Of a stretch of DNA of 64,000 bases, positions 31,233 to 40,941 are shown one piece after another. This stretch comes from Asticcacaulis sp. ZE23SCel15. Its GTDB lineage: Bacteria; Pseudomonadota; Alphaproteobacteria; Caulobacterales; Caulobacteraceae. A program made the translations under genes and the position numbers. Positions within the stretch are counted from its first letter, which is position 1. The number at the start of each line of letters is the position of its first letter. Under the pieces are notes generated by a model that did not search any database, was not told where the DNA came from, and was given only the letters and a program-made list of their open reading frames with translations. The stretch covers positions 3,605,001 to 3,669,000 of the forward strand of contig NZ_CP130044.1 in NCBI RefSeq assembly GCF_030505395.1, in the 5' to 3' direction.

Positions 31233-33623
31233 ATGATAAAAATCCCCAAGCCGCCCCGCGCCCCCCACCCTCCACGTAGCTCTGCGGGATTGCCCGACGA
31301 TGACACCCTGCTTGAGGCGCTTAGCGCCGCCCGCGAAGTCGATGTCAATGGTCTGGCCCGTCAGTTCGGCCTCAAAGGCGATGATCGCCGTGCCCTGCGC
31401 CAGCGCCTGAAGGCCCTGTCGGACGCCGGAAAGCTCGACAAACGTGGCCGTAAAACCTTCGGTGCCCAGGGCGTGCTGCCCGATACGGGTGCGGGCACCG
31501 TCATCTCACAGGATGTCGACGGGGAACTGTGGGTCAAATGGGGTAAAGACGACGCCGACAAATCTCCGCTCGCCCGCCTAGCCCCGCTCAAGAAATCGGC
31601 GCAACAGACCCCGCCGGGTTTGGGCGACCGAGTCTATGTGCGCTTTGAAAAGGTAGGAAACGAAAAGATTGGTGACGAATGGATCGCCCATCTGATCAAG
31701 GTGCTGGATCAGGGCGCGCCCAAGGTCATCGGAGTAGTGCGCAAAACAAAAAAAGCCAAAGGGCAGCCAGAAATCCGTCTGGAAAGCGTCAACCGCAAGT
31801 CCAAGGAAAACTATGTCCTGACCGGCGCTGACCTCGATAAGCTGAAAGACGGCGATGTCGTCATGGCCCGCCCGCAAGGGGGCCTGACCCGCTATGGCCC
31901 GCAACCGGCCACCCTGATCGAGGTCGTCGGCCACGAGACTGACCCCAAGGTTGGCTCGGTCATGGCGGTTCATGCGCATGGTCTGCCGATCGGGTTCAAG
32001 ACCTCGACCGAGGACGAGGCCAAATCAGCCACTGCCCCTGACCTCAAGGGCCGCACCGACCTGCGTGATCTGCCATTTGTGACCATCGACCCGATGGACG
32101 CCAAGGACCACGACGACGCCGTCTACGCTCACCCTGACGATGATGAAGCCAATCCCGGCGGCTATGTCGTCTGGGTCGCCATCGCCGATGTCGCCCACTA
32201 TGTGAAGCCCGGTTCATCGCTGGATCGTGACGCGCGCGAAAAAGGCAACTCGACCTACCTGCCCGACCGGGTCGAGCCGATGCTACCGCATGTGCTGTCG
32301 TCGGGGCTGTGTTCGCTGCAGGAAAATGAGAACCGCGCTACCCTGGCCGTGCGGATGGTGTTCGATGCGTCCGGCACCAAGATCGCCCATAAATTCGTGC
32401 GCGGCCTGATACGTTCGGCGGCTAAACTCAGCTATGAGCAGGCCCAGTCCGCTATCGACGGCGAACCCGACGATAAGACCGCACCTCTGCTGGAGAGCCT
32501 GCTTAAGCCGCTATGGGCCGCCCATGCCTGCCTGACCAAGGGCCGTAACGTGCGCGGGCCGCTGCATATCCATTCGCCGGAACGCAAGGTTCACCTCGAC
32601 AAAGCGGGCAACGTCATCGCCATTGAGCCGCGCGTGTCGCTTGAGGCGCACGGCCTGATCGAAGAGATGATGATTCAGGCCAATGTCAGCGCCGCGGAGA
32701 CGCTGGAGAAACATAAGTCACCGCTGATCTACCGCGTCCACGAAGCGCCAAGCCTAGAGAAAATCACCAATCTGGCCGATTTCCTGTCAACCATCGGCCT
32801 GCCCTGGAACAAGGGTGAAGCGCCCAACACGTTGCGGTTTAACAAGTTGCTGGATAGTCAGCGCGAAGGCCCGCATTCGGAGATCATCAACGAAGTCGTC
32901 CTGCGCACCCAGATGCAGGCCCACTATTCGGCCGAAAACTTCGGCCACTTCGGGCTTAATCTGGATCGTTATGCCCACTTTACCTCACCGATCCGCCGTT
33001 ATGCCGATCTGATCGTGCACCGGGCCCTGATACGGGCACTGAAACTGGGCGATGACGGCCTGACCGACTATGAGGTCAAGACCTTAAGCGATACCGCCGA
33101 CCACATCACGGCCACGGAACGGCGCTCTATGGCGGCTGAGCGTGAAGCGATTGAGCGCTATATCGCCGCCTATCTTGAGGAACACGTCGGGGCGAATTTC
33201 GCGGGCCGCATCGTCGGTGTGACCCGCTTTGGCCTGTTTGTGCGCCTGCTCGATACCGGGGCGGACGGCATTGTGCCGGTATCAAGCTTGCGCGACGATT
33301 ACTATATTCATGATGACAAGGCCCATGCGCTTGTGGGGGAGCGCACCCATCAGCGCTGGCGCCTCGGTGGCTCAATCGTGGTCAAGCTTAAGGAAGCTAT
33401 GCCGCTGACCGGCGGGCTGGTGTTTGAGGCGATCAGCGAGCCTGAACCGCACGATCCAAACATGCCCCGTCCGCGTCTGGGGGCACGGGTCCAGGCTGAT
33501 TCCCGCAACCCATCACGACGCCCCACGGGCGGCCCGCCGAAAGGTCCTTCCAAGGGGCGCACCAAGGGCGTGACCGAGAAGAAGGCGGGGAAAGGTGGCA
33601 AAGGCGGGAAAAAGCGGCGATAG
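31233..33623 (+). CDS. rnr: Ribonuclease R
   Basis: About 796 residues from ATG 31233 (TTG 31227 is also possible). The N-terminal winged helix and cold-shock domains lead to the RNB catalytic domain with FVTIDPMDAKDHDDAVYA, holding the metal-binding aspartates. GNSTYLPDRVEPMLPHVLSSGLCSL and YAHFTSPIRRYADLIVHR follow, then the S1 domain (GRIVGVTRFGLFVRLLDTGADG). A basic Gly/Lys tail ends the protein. It degrades structured RNA 3' to 5' in the cytoplasm. Confidence 0.95.
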   Translation: MIKIPKPPRAPHPPRSSAGLPDDDTLLEALSAAREVDVNGLARQFGLKGDDRRALRQRLKALSDAGKLDKRGRKTFGAQGVLPDTGAGTVISQDVDGELWVKWGKDDADKSPLARLAPLKKSAQQTPPGLGDRVYVRFEKVGNEKIGDEWIAHLIKVLDQGAPKVIGVVRKTKKAKGQPEIRLESVNRKSKENYVLTGADLDKLKDGDVVMARPQGGLTRYGPQPATLIEVVGHETDPKVGSVMAVHAHGLPIGFKTSTEDEAKSATAPDLKGRTDLRDLPFVTIDPMDAKDHDDAVYAHPDDDEANPGGYVVWVAIADVAHYVKPGSSLDRDAREKGNSTYLPDRVEPMLPHVLSSGLCSLQENENRATLAVRMVFDASGTKIAHKFVRGLIRSAAKLSYEQAQSAIDGEPDDKTAPLLESLLKPLWAAHACLTKGRNVRGPLHIHSPERKVHLDKAGNVIAIEPRVSLEAHGLIEEMMIQANVSAAETLEKHKSPLIYRVHEAPSLEKITNLADFLSTIGLPWNKGEAPNTLRFNKLLDSQREGPHSEIINEVVLRTQMQAHYSAENFGHFGLNLDRYAHFTSPIRRYADLIVHRALIRALKLGDDGLTDYEVKTLSDTADHITATERRSMAAEREAIERYIAAYLEEHVGANFAGRIVGVTRFGLFVRLLDTGADGIVPVSSLRDDYYIHDDKAHALVGERTHQRWRLGGSIVVKLKEAMPLTGGLVFEAISEPEPHDPNMPRPRLGARVQADSRNPSRRPTGGPPKGPSKGRTKGVTEKKAGKGGKGGKKRR

Positions 33624-33741
33624 CTAAATAAATCTCCGCCAAGGCAGTTGACTTATGGTCGCGTCTTTGTCATATCCCCCGCTCTTAAGAATTTCTGCGA
33701 CGGCTAGCGCCGGTGCGCACCCGTTAATAAGGATTTTCATC

Positions 33742-33909
33742 ATGGCTAAACCAGCCTCTATTAAGATCCGCCTGAACTCGACGGCGGACACCGGCTTCTT
33801 CTACGTCACCAAGAAGAACGCCCGCACCAAGACCGAAAAGATGGTACTGAAGAAGTACGATCCGGTTGTGCGTAAGCATGTCGAATTCCGCGAAGGCAAG
33901 ATTAAGTAG
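33742..33909 (+). CDS. rpmG: 50S ribosomal protein L33
   Basis: 55 residues, standard length: [20 protein letters not shown], then [21 protein letters not shown] and [13 protein letters not shown]. It has no CxxC pairs, so it is the zinc-free form. AAGGA lies upstream and a strong terminator follows. Confidence 0.95.
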   Translation: MAKPASIKIRLNSTADTGFFYVTKKNARTKTEKMVLKKYDPVVRKHVEFREGKIK

Positions 33910-33938
33910 TCTTACCGCTTTCCGCGACAAAATACACA

Positions 33939-33968
33939 AAACCGCGCAGGACAACCTGCGCGGTTTTT
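33939..33968 (+). terminator. Intrinsic terminator of rpmG
   Basis: CCGCGCAGG / CCTGCGCGG stem (33942-33950, 33955-33963) with ACAA loop, flanked by AAA and TTTTT. Confidence 0.92.
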
Positions 33969-34039
33969 GTTTGGCCATCCGCTTGGCACACTCAACTTTT
34001 CGTATATGGTATAAATATGCAGGTGTGAGGGTGGCGCGC

Positions 34040-36205
34040 ATGGGGGACATTAAACGAAAATTGGCCTGTTTGTGGTGGGTCACCGTCGCCCTAAGTCATC
34101 CGGTGTGGGCGCAGGAAACAACTAAGCCTAAAGATGAACCCCCAACCGTTACCGTGAAGGGCAAAAAGCCGCTCAACCGCGCCGACCGTCAGGTCTATGA
34201 CGTCACCAAAGACCCTGACCACGAAACCGCGACGGCTGACGATACGCTTAAGAAAATTCCGGGCGTCGCGGTCGATGCCGACGGCGGCGTGACCCTTCGC
34301 GGCAATCAGGCCCAGGTCATGGTCAATGGCCGTCCCTGGCTGATGTATGTTGGCGATAACCGCGCAGCCGCCCTGCGCTCCATGCCGTCAAGCATGATCG
34401 CGTCCATCGAAGTGATCTCTACCCCCGGCGCGCAATATGGCTCAAACGGCACTGGCGGCATCATCAATATCGTGACCAAGCGGTCCCTGCCGCCGGGCTG
34501 GTTCGCCAGCACAACCGTGCAAGTGTCGTCAAACGGCGCAGGCATGATCAATGGCGCTTTTCAGTACAATAGGGATAAGCTGACCGCCTCGGTCTTTGCC
34601 AATATCGCCGATTACAAAAGCGAAACCCGCTCAGACTTTGATCTGGCGCAACTGGCCCCCGATGGCCGACCGCTCATCACCACAGACACCTCCAACCTGT
34701 CGGACTTCAAAAGCCGACTGGGCATGATCAATAGTACGATTGACTACCAACTGGACGACAACGATTCGCTTAGTGGTCAGTTCAGCTACCTGTCCTCCTC
34801 CGGCACGGGTGGTGGCGAAGGCGAGACCCGAAGGTCAGACGCCACAGGCGCACCCACCGACCTTTACGACAGCGACTTAAACTCACAGTTTGATAATGAC
34901 ACCCAGACCCTTGGGCTGGGCTGGACACGCACGGGCGCTACGGCGGGAGATGCGCTCAAGGTCGATCTGAAGGTCAACCGCAACACATCGACCAACCGGG
35001 GTGATAACCGCTTCGACTACCGCCTGTCGTCCCTGCCCGAAAATCAGGGCCCACGGGCGCAGAATTCCCTTAACCGCTCCGAAGCCACCACCGCCGTCTT
35101 CAGCATCGATTATAACAAAGGTCTGGAGTCCGGCGAGGTTACCACCGGCCTTCAGATCACCCACGATGATGCCGACAATAATAATGAGAGCAGCTTCCTT
35201 TATACGCCGGGGATTGAGACACCTGCGCTCAATCCGGCCTTCAGCAACCCGTTTGCCTACAAACAGACCATCCGCGCGGCCTATGCGACGTACCAGACCA
35301 TGCTGGGCGATCACTGGGTGGTGCTGGGGGGCTTACGGGCCGAAGGGCTCAGTTTCGAGAGCCGCAATGCCGCAACCGGCGCGCCGGTTAAGGTCGATTA
35401 CACCAATCTGAACCCCAGCGCCTTTGCGACCTATGTGGTATCGGAGCGTCAGAAAATCCGTTTCAACTATTCGCGCCGCTTGCAACGGCCAAACGCCTGG
35501 GATCTTAATCCATCCCAGAGATACGGGGGGGCGCAATTGGTCAGCGTCGGCACGCCAACCCTGAAACCGCAGGAAACCAACTCGTTTGAGACGTCTTACG
35601 AATACGCCAAGGACATGAACAGCCTGTCGGTGCGCGCCTACCGCCTGCAAAACCGCAAGATCATCAGTAATGTCCGCACCTTCATCGATGACCCACAAAA
35701 TGCCGGCAATCAGGTGGTCCTGATGTCCCGCCGCAATGCCGGTCGCAGCGACCAGACCGGCGTGCAGTTCGATTACCGCAGCCAGATACGGCCGAACCTG
35801 TCGTTCAATACGACGCTGACGGTCTTTGAAATGGCTATGACTATCCCTGACATGCCGGATCGGTCGCAGGTTACGGTCAACAGCCAGATCGGCCTGAACT
35901 ACTATTCAAAAAAGGGCCACGGCGTTTCGCTGAACCTCAATTCTCTGGGCAAGCAGATCAACGATTATGGCTATATGGTCGGCAACACCAGCGTCATGGC
36001 GACCTATAATCACGCGTTGTCGCCGAGCCTGACCCTGACGGTCATGGCCACCGATGTGCTGAGGACCACCAAAACCAAGTTTGTGACTGAAACGCGCGAT
36101 TCCCGCGGCCTGAGCTACGCCTCACGGCAGGCTCCGGTGATATCGATCAGCCTTAGCCGCCGGTTTGGATCAGGCTACGGCGCACCGAAATCTAAAAAAT
36201 CTTAG
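34040..36205 (+). CDS. TonB-dependent outer-membrane receptor
   Basis: 721 residues from ATG 34040, chosen because a signal peptide follows directly (KLACLWWVTVALSHPVWAQ). The plug includes DDTLKKIPGVAVDADGGVTLRGNQAQVMVNGRP and GTGGIINIVTKRS; a C-terminal beta-barrel of the OMP_b-brl_3 type follows and ends in a strand (VISISLSRRFGSG). No N-terminal carboxypeptidase-like domain. The ligand is unknown; single-gene locus, converging with pleD. Confidence 0.85.
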   Translation: MGDIKRKLACLWWVTVALSHPVWAQETTKPKDEPPTVTVKGKKPLNRADRQVYDVTKDPDHETATADDTLKKIPGVAVDADGGVTLRGNQAQVMVNGRPWLMYVGDNRAAALRSMPSSMIASIEVISTPGAQYGSNGTGGIINIVTKRSLPPGWFASTTVQVSSNGAGMINGAFQYNRDKLTASVFANIADYKSETRSDFDLAQLAPDGRPLITTDTSNLSDFKSRLGMINSTIDYQLDDNDSLSGQFSYLSSSGTGGGEGETRRSDATGAPTDLYDSDLNSQFDNDTQTLGLGWTRTGATAGDALKVDLKVNRNTSTNRGDNRFDYRLSSLPENQGPRAQNSLNRSEATTAVFSIDYNKGLESGEVTTGLQITHDDADNNNESSFLYTPGIETPALNPAFSNPFAYKQTIRAAYATYQTMLGDHWVVLGGLRAEGLSFESRNAATGAPVKVDYTNLNPSAFATYVVSERQKIRFNYSRRLQRPNAWDLNPSQRYGGAQLVSVGTPTLKPQETNSFETSYEYAKDMNSLSVRAYRLQNRKIISNVRTFIDDPQNAGNQVVLMSRRNAGRSDQTGVQFDYRSQIRPNLSFNTTLTVFEMAMTIPDMPDRSQVTVNSQIGLNYYSKKGHGVSLNLNSLGKQINDYGYMVGNTSVMATYNHALSPSLTLTVMATDVLRTTKTKFVTETRDSRGLSYASRQAPVISISLSRRFGSGYGAPKSKKS

Positions 36206-36266
36206 AAAAAACCATTCGCTACGCCAAAAATCGTGAGATTTGAGCCGAGTAGCAGGAGCCTACGCC

Positions 36267-36287
36267 GCAGGTACACATAGTACCTGC
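36267..36287. repeat. Hairpin in the space between the TonB receptor and pleD
   Basis: GCAGGTA / TACCTGC with a CACATAG loop. It is nested between AAAAATCG (near 36223) and CGATTTTT (near 36319), which pair with each other. It could be a bidirectional terminator between the convergent genes. Confidence 0.6.
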
Positions 36288-36330
36288 AAGTGCTGGCGCC
36301 GCCCTAATCGGCCAAAGACCGCGATTTTTC

Positions 36331-37698
36331 TCAGGCGGCGGCTTTGACGATAACTCGATTCCGGCCTGACTGCTTGGCTTCGTAAACGGCCTGATCGGCG
36401 CGTTTCATCAGGGTGTCAGGCGTATCGCCCGCACCTTTCGAGGTCGACACGCCGACCGATATGGTCACATCCAGCGTCCTCCCATCGGTTAAGCTGAACG
36501 GCTTGGCCGCCACCTGCGCCCTCACCCGCTCAGCGATCATGGCGGCATCCTTGGCTTCGGTTTCGGGCATAATCACCACGAACTCTTCCCCACCCATCCG
36601 GCAGGGCAGATCAATAGCGCGGACATTTTGGCCTAACCTGCGCGCAAATTCTTTTAAGACTTCATCGCCACCGTCATGGCCATAGGTGTCATTGACCTTT
36701 TTGAAGTGGTCGATATCGACCAGCAGCAGCGACACCTTGGGCCCGCCCTTGATGGCCTTGGCGACCAGACGCAATAGCTGGTGATCCATAAAGCGCCGGT
36801 TATTCAGCCCCGTCAGGGTATCGGTCACCGCCAGTTCCATCGTCCGGTCGAGCGATACCCGCAAATGATCGGCATAGCGCTTACGGTGAATAAGGGTTTT
36901 GACGCGGGCCGACAGTTCCTGCCCATCGACCGGCCGCACGATAATGTCATTGGCCCCCAGCTCCAGCGCCTTAAGCAGGCCGGTGCGGTCTTCGGCGCTG
37001 GCTATACCAAGGATCGGTTTATGGCGCGTGGCCTCATGGGAGCGCAATTGCGCAATCAGGCGCAAAGGATCAAAGCCTCTGGCCGACAGGTTGATAATCA
37101 CCAGATCGACCCGTTTGGCGGCAATCTCCAGCGCGCGGGCGGTATCGGTCTCATAGGCGCAGCGGTGGTTGGCGCCCAATAGTCCCATCAGCCGCTCGGC
37201 CTGACGCTCATTGTCATCGATGATAAAGACATTGCCGGGGGCGGCCATCTGACGCTGGCGGTCGGCCTCATCAATCATGCCCAGACGCCGGCTGGAGGCT
37301 TCGCGCTGGCGCAGTTCATCGATCATGACCTTAAGCCGCACCAGCGACCGCAGGCGCGCCGTCAACAGGGCAATATCCACCGGCTTGGTCAGGAAATCGT
37401 CAGCCCCGGCCTCAAGCCCCGACAGGCGGTCGTTGTGGCCATCAAGGGCGGTGACCAGAATGATCGGGATGTGGCTGGTGGCGGCGTGTTCTTTCAGCCA
37501 GCGGCAGGTGGCATAGCCGTCCATGCCGGGCATCATGACATCGAGCAGTATAATATCGGGCTGTTCCGTCACCGCTTTGGATATGGCCTCATCGCCGGTT
37601 TCGGCGACGATCACGTCGTAATAGTCCGCCTCAAGCTTAGCCTGAAGCAGCTTCACATTGGCGGGCGTATCATCGACAACAAGGACTTTGGCGGTCAT
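36331..37698 (-). CDS. pleD: PleD: response regulator with diguanylate cyclase output
   Basis: 455 residues, the PleD length. REC1 (phosphoacceptor D in IILLDVMMPGMDG), a REC2 adaptor, and a GGDEF domain with active-site GGEEF (CRMGGEEFVVIMPE). The RxxD inhibitory site (RAID) lies just before. It makes c-di-GMP in response to phosphorylation and drives the swarmer-to-stalked transition in Caulobacter. It lies 6 bp downstream of divK, the same operon as in Caulobacter. Confidence 0.96.
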   Translation of the reverse strand: MTAKVLVVDDTPANVKLLQAKLEADYYDVIVAETGDEAISKAVTEQPDIILLDVMMPGMDGYATCRWLKEHAATSHIPIILVTALDGHNDRLSGLEAGADDFLTKPVDIALLTARLRSLVRLKVMIDELRQREASSRRLGMIDEADRQRQMAAPGNVFIIDDNERQAERLMGLLGANHRCAYETDTARALEIAAKRVDLVIINLSARGFDPLRLIAQLRSHEATRHKPILGIASAEDRTGLLKALELGANDIIVRPVDGQELSARVKTLIHRKRYADHLRVSLDRTMELAVTDTLTGLNNRRFMDHQLLRLVAKAIKGGPKVSLLLVDIDHFKKVNDTYGHDGGDEVLKEFARRLGQNVRAIDLPCRMGGEEFVVIMPETEAKDAAMIAERVRAQVAAKPFSLTDGRTLDVTISVGVSTSKGAGDTPDTLMKRADQAVYEAKQSGRNRVIVKAAA

Positions 37699-37704
37699 AT
37701 TGAG

Positions 37705-38073
37705 TTACCCCAGATAGCGCCGCACGGTATCCAGAAAGTGCGCGACCGAAATCGGCTTTGAGATATAGGCCTCGCAGCCGCCTTCACGGATGCGCTCCTC
37801 GTCGCCCTTCATGGCAAAGGCGGTCACAGCCACCACCGGAATGTGCGACAGTTCATCGTCTTCTTTCAGCCACTTGGTGACTTCAAGACCGGAAATTTCC
37901 GGCAACTGGATGTCCATCAGGATCAGGTCGGGCAGGTGCTTGCGCGCCAGCGACAGAGCCTGAAGCCCTTCGTGGGTTTGCAGGGTCTCATAGCCCTGCG
38001 CATCAAGCAGATCATGAAACAGCTTCATGTTCAGCTCGTTATCCTCAACGATCAGGACTTTTTTAGGGGTCAT
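37705..38073 (-). CDS. divK: DivK: single-domain cell-fate response regulator
   Basis: 122 residues from ATG 38073, matching the start of Caulobacter DivK; an upstream ATG (38085) would add four residues. [48 protein letters not shown] (phosphoacceptor D) and YISKPIS (lysine) are present. DivK tunes DivJ, PleC and DivL, and through them CtrA. First gene of the divK-pleD operon. Confidence 0.96.
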   Translation of the reverse strand: MTPKKVLIVEDNELNMKLFHDLLDAQGYETLQTHEGLQALSLARKHLPDLILMDIQLPEISGLEVTKWLKEDDELSHIPVVAVTAFAMKGDEERIREGGCEAYISKPISVAHFLDTVRRYLG

Positions 38074-38303
38074 CACCAATTCCATATAGAGCCCGCCTCA
38101 AAGAGACAATTCGCTCACCTTTAGGCTAAATCTCTACACCAACTGTCTTAAGGCGAGGTGAAAAGGAAGGTAACAAAAGGTAAACGCAAACGGTATCTGA
38201 TGGCCGCCACGCACTAAGCCTGCTGAAAATTACCGCTTCTAAAAGGCTTAGGGTTTGGCTTATAAGGCGCCAACCACCCTGCCCACTCACGAAGGTTACA
38301 CCC

Positions 38304-38774
38304 ATGTCCCAAGTTAAGGCCCGCCTGGAATCCCTCGGCATCACTTTGCCAGCCGCCGCCACGCCTGTGGCCAACTATGTCTCCTATACCCGCACCGGCA
38401 ATATTGTGAATATTTCGGGCCAGATCTCGGTCGATGCCAACGGCGGCATCAAGGGCACGGTCGGCGTTGACGTGTCGCTGGAGGACGGTGTGAAGGCGGC
38501 GCGTATTTGCGGTTTGAACCTGCTGGCCCAGATGCAGGCGGCTTGCGACGGCGATCTCGATAATGTTGTGCGCGTGCTGAAACTGAATGCGTTCGTGCAG
38601 GCCGGCCCTGATTTTTACGACATCCCCAAGGTCATCAACGGCTGCTCCGACCTTATGGTCGAGGTGCTGGGTGAGGCCGGCAAGCACGCCCGTTCGGCCG
38701 TCGGCATGTATAAGATCCCGCTGGGTTTTGCGGTCGAAATCGACGCTCAGATCGAGGTTAAAGACCGGCGGTAA
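38304..38774 (+). CDS. RidA-family (YjgF-like) protein
   Basis: 156 residues, slightly longer than classical RidA. NYVSYTRTGNIVNISGQISVD, GVKAARICGLNLLAQMQAACDGDLDNVVRVLKLNAFV and GKHARSAVGMYKIPLGFAVEIDAQIEV show the trimeric RidA fold; the usual GxR.A..V arginine is present (HARSAVG). Members of this subgroup deaminate reactive enamines or have an unassigned role. GAAGG lies upstream. Cytoplasmic. Confidence 0.88.
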   Translation: MSQVKARLESLGITLPAAATPVANYVSYTRTGNIVNISGQISVDANGGIKGTVGVDVSLEDGVKAARICGLNLLAQMQAACDGDLDNVVRVLKLNAFVQAGPDFYDIPKVINGCSDLMVEVLGEAGKHARSAVGMYKIPLGFAVEIDAQIEVKDRR

Positions 38775-38838
38775 TCCCCTCCCTCTTTCCGCAAGTGGCA
38801 AAGTATAGCATATTACCTTCGCAAGTATTTTACTTCAA

Positions 38839-38868
38839 AGAACCTCCCCTGATTTCAGGGGAGGTTCT
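38839..38868. repeat. Perfect 14-bp hairpin repeat
   Basis: AGAACCTCCCCTGA / TCAGGGGAGGTTCT with a TT loop, no T-run of note. The GGGGAGGTTCT edge also ends the hairpin cluster at 22592, so it belongs to the same REP-like family. Confidence 0.75.
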
Positions 38869-38921
38869 AAAATCTGTGGGTTTTTAATTGTGCTTTCGCA
38901 AAGGCGAACTAAATTAGCCCC

Positions 38922-40082
38922 ATGCCCGACACCGATCAGCCGCCATCGAATACTAATCTGACCATTACGCTGTGCAATAGCCTGCGCGAGGTGGACGCCG
39001 CGGAATGGAACGCACTGACCACCAATGGCAACCCCTTCACCAGCCACGCCTACCTTGAGGCGCTGGAGGCCACGGCGTGCGTCGGCGAAGACGCGGGCTG
39101 GCAGGCCGTTCACCTCCTAGCCCGCGACGAAGCCGGGGCGCTACGCGGGGCCATGCCGCTCTATGTCAAAGCCCACTCATATGGGGAATATGTCTTCGAT
39201 CAGTCGTGGGCGCAGGCTTATGAAAGTGCGGGCGGACGCTATTATCCGAAACTGCAAGCCTCGGTGCCATTTACGCCAGTGACCGGATCGCGCCTGCTGG
39301 CCACAGATATCGCGACGAAACAGGCGCTGGTGCGCGCTGCCATAAACCTGTGCGACCACAACCGGCTGTCGTCCCTGCACGTCACCTTCCCCACCCACGA
39401 CGAATGGCAGTTGATGGGCGATATGGGGTTGTTATTGCGTCAGGATCAGCAGTTCTGGTGGGAAAATCGCGACTACGGCACGTTTGAGGATTTTCTGGCC
39501 GATCTGTCGTCCAACCGGCGCAAGGTCATCCGCCGTGAACGGCGCGACCTAAGCCATCTGGATATGCGCGTTATTACCGGGGCGGACATAACTGAGGCCC
39601 ACCTTGATCATCTCTATGAATTTATTGAAGATACGTCTGATCGCAAATGGGGACGCCCCTATCTCAATCGCGACTTTTTCAGCCTGATCACGGAGCGGAT
39701 GCGCGATAAGATCGTGCTGATCTTTGCCTATGACGGCGATCAACCCATTGCGGGGGCAATCAATTATCTGGGGGGCGATACGCTGTACGGCCGGCAATGG
39801 GGCTGCAACCGCCAGGTACCGTTCCTGCATTTCGAGGTCTGCTATTATCAGGCCATCGACTATGCCATTGCGCATGGCCTCAAGCGGGTCGAAGCGGGCG
39901 CCCAGGGCGAACATAAGCTGGCGCGGGGCTATCTGCCGCAGGCGGTCTATTCCGCCCATTATATCCGCGACAAAGCGCTACGCACGCCGATCGAGCATTA
40001 CCTCAACCGCGAGCGCGACGCTGTTGCTGCTTATATTGAAAGTAGTAGTAAAGAAGGCTCACCATTTAAATCGTCCTCTTAA
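38922..40082 (+). CDS. FemAB/GNAT-like protein (DUF482, peptidoglycan-related)
   Basis: 386 residues. WNALTTNGNPFTSHAYLEALE, the mid-part YVFDQSWAQAYESAGGRYYPKLQASVPFTPVTGSRLL, and the C-terminal FIEDTSDRKWGRPYLNRDFF, GAINYLGGDTLYGRQWG and VEAGAQGEHKLARGYLPQ match the family described as peptidoglycan biosynthesis/recognition. It has an acyltransferase fold of the GNAT/Fem type. The substrate is not settled. Soluble, no signal peptide. It stands alone after the RidA gene. Confidence 0.85.
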   Translation: MPDTDQPPSNTNLTITLCNSLREVDAAEWNALTTNGNPFTSHAYLEALEATACVGEDAGWQAVHLLARDEAGALRGAMPLYVKAHSYGEYVFDQSWAQAYESAGGRYYPKLQASVPFTPVTGSRLLATDIATKQALVRAAINLCDHNRLSSLHVTFPTHDEWQLMGDMGLLLRQDQQFWWENRDYGTFEDFLADLSSNRRKVIRRERRDLSHLDMRVITGADITEAHLDHLYEFIEDTSDRKWGRPYLNRDFFSLITERMRDKIVLIFAYDGDQPIAGAINYLGGDTLYGRQWGCNRQVPFLHFEVCYYQAIDYAIAHGLKRVEAGAQGEHKLARGYLPQAVYSAHYIRDKALRTPIEHYLNRERDAVAAYIESSSKEGSPFKSSS

Positions 40083-40090
40083 AACGGGGC

Positions 40091-40165
40091 TTAGTTCGAT
40101 GCTGAACCGGGCGCAAAGCCCATGGCAATCAGGGCCGCGATGAAGTTTTCAATCAGCTTTTCCAC
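40091..40165 (-). CDS. Candidate 24-residue small protein
   Basis: GTG start at 40165 with GGAGAAAAATTC before it. It starts MEKLIENFIAALIAMGF and ends in APGSASN, and would be an amphipathic helix. The ribosome site and helix pattern support it; without comparison data it remains a candidate. It converges with the FemAB-like gene. Confidence 0.4.
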   Translation of the reverse strand: MEKLIENFIAALIAMGFAPGSASN

Positions 40166-40330
40166 GAATTTTTCTCCAGATAACACACAAAACATCTATG
40201 ACAGCGCTGTCATTATTGCATCTGCGAGATAAAGTCCACCCCTCACCCAGTCACATTTGAAATTATGTTTTGTAACCGTCCGTGAGCGATATCGTGGTTA
40301 TATGTGCAATCGCCACACCGGGAGGCCCTG

Positions 40331-40753
40331 ATGACCGAGACAAAAACCGATAAACCCGCGCTGCTGTCCGGCGGGAATCCGCAAACCCCCAAAGGCTATG
40401 GCGACGGGCCGGTTCAGGCCTATATCGCCGCCATGCCGGACTGGAAGCGCGATATCGGCCTCCGTCTGGACGCACTTATCGAACAGACCGTCCCCGGCGT
40501 GCATAAGGCCGTCAAATGGAATACGCCGTTTTATGGCATCCGCGATGACGACTGGTTCGTGGCGTTCCACTGCTTTACCAAATACGTCAAGGTGACCTTC
40601 TTTCGCGGCACCTCACTTGACCCGGTGCCCCCCGGTAAATCCAAACAGGCCGAGGTCCGCTATCTCGACATCTTCGAGGACCGCCCGTTCGATGAGGCCC
40701 AGTTTATTAACTGGATTAAACAGGCCAGCCAGTTACCGGGCGAGAAGTTGTGA
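40331..40753 (+). CDS. DUF1801 family protein (YdhG-like)
   Basis: 140 residues from ATG 40331, chosen for the GGGAGG ribosome site. YIAAMPDWKRDIGLRLDALIEQTVPGVHKAVKWNTPFYGI and WFVAFHCFTKYVKVTFFRG show the DUF1801 fold; the family is related to iron-chaperone-like YdhG proteins, with uncertain role. Cytoplasmic. Single gene. Confidence 0.85.
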   Translation: MTETKTDKPALLSGGNPQTPKGYGDGPVQAYIAAMPDWKRDIGLRLDALIEQTVPGVHKAVKWNTPFYGIRDDDWFVAFHCFTKYVKVTFFRGTSLDPVPPGKSKQAEVRYLDIFEDRPFDEAQFINWIKQASQLPGEKL

Positions 40754-40941
40754 CGGTCACAAAACACCGCACACAAAGGTGTGATTACTGTTAACCGCCA
40801 ATCCTCTGCCGTCTGAATACATAGCGTGGTATTATAAAGCGCGAGTCCACAATCCATAAGCCTGCCGATAACTTCGCTGTTCATTCAAACGAAGACTGAA
40901 ACCACAAAAGTATCCGCATCTCAAACAAGGACTAAGGACAG

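Noticed and set aside
33866-34039. Earlier start for the TonB receptor
   Set aside because: The extra 58 residues would be read from the rpmG end and its terminator, and would bury the signal peptide.
38086-38303. Possible CtrA box upstream of divK
   Set aside because: No TTAA-N7-TTAA could be found in the 200 bp upstream; only partial matches were seen.
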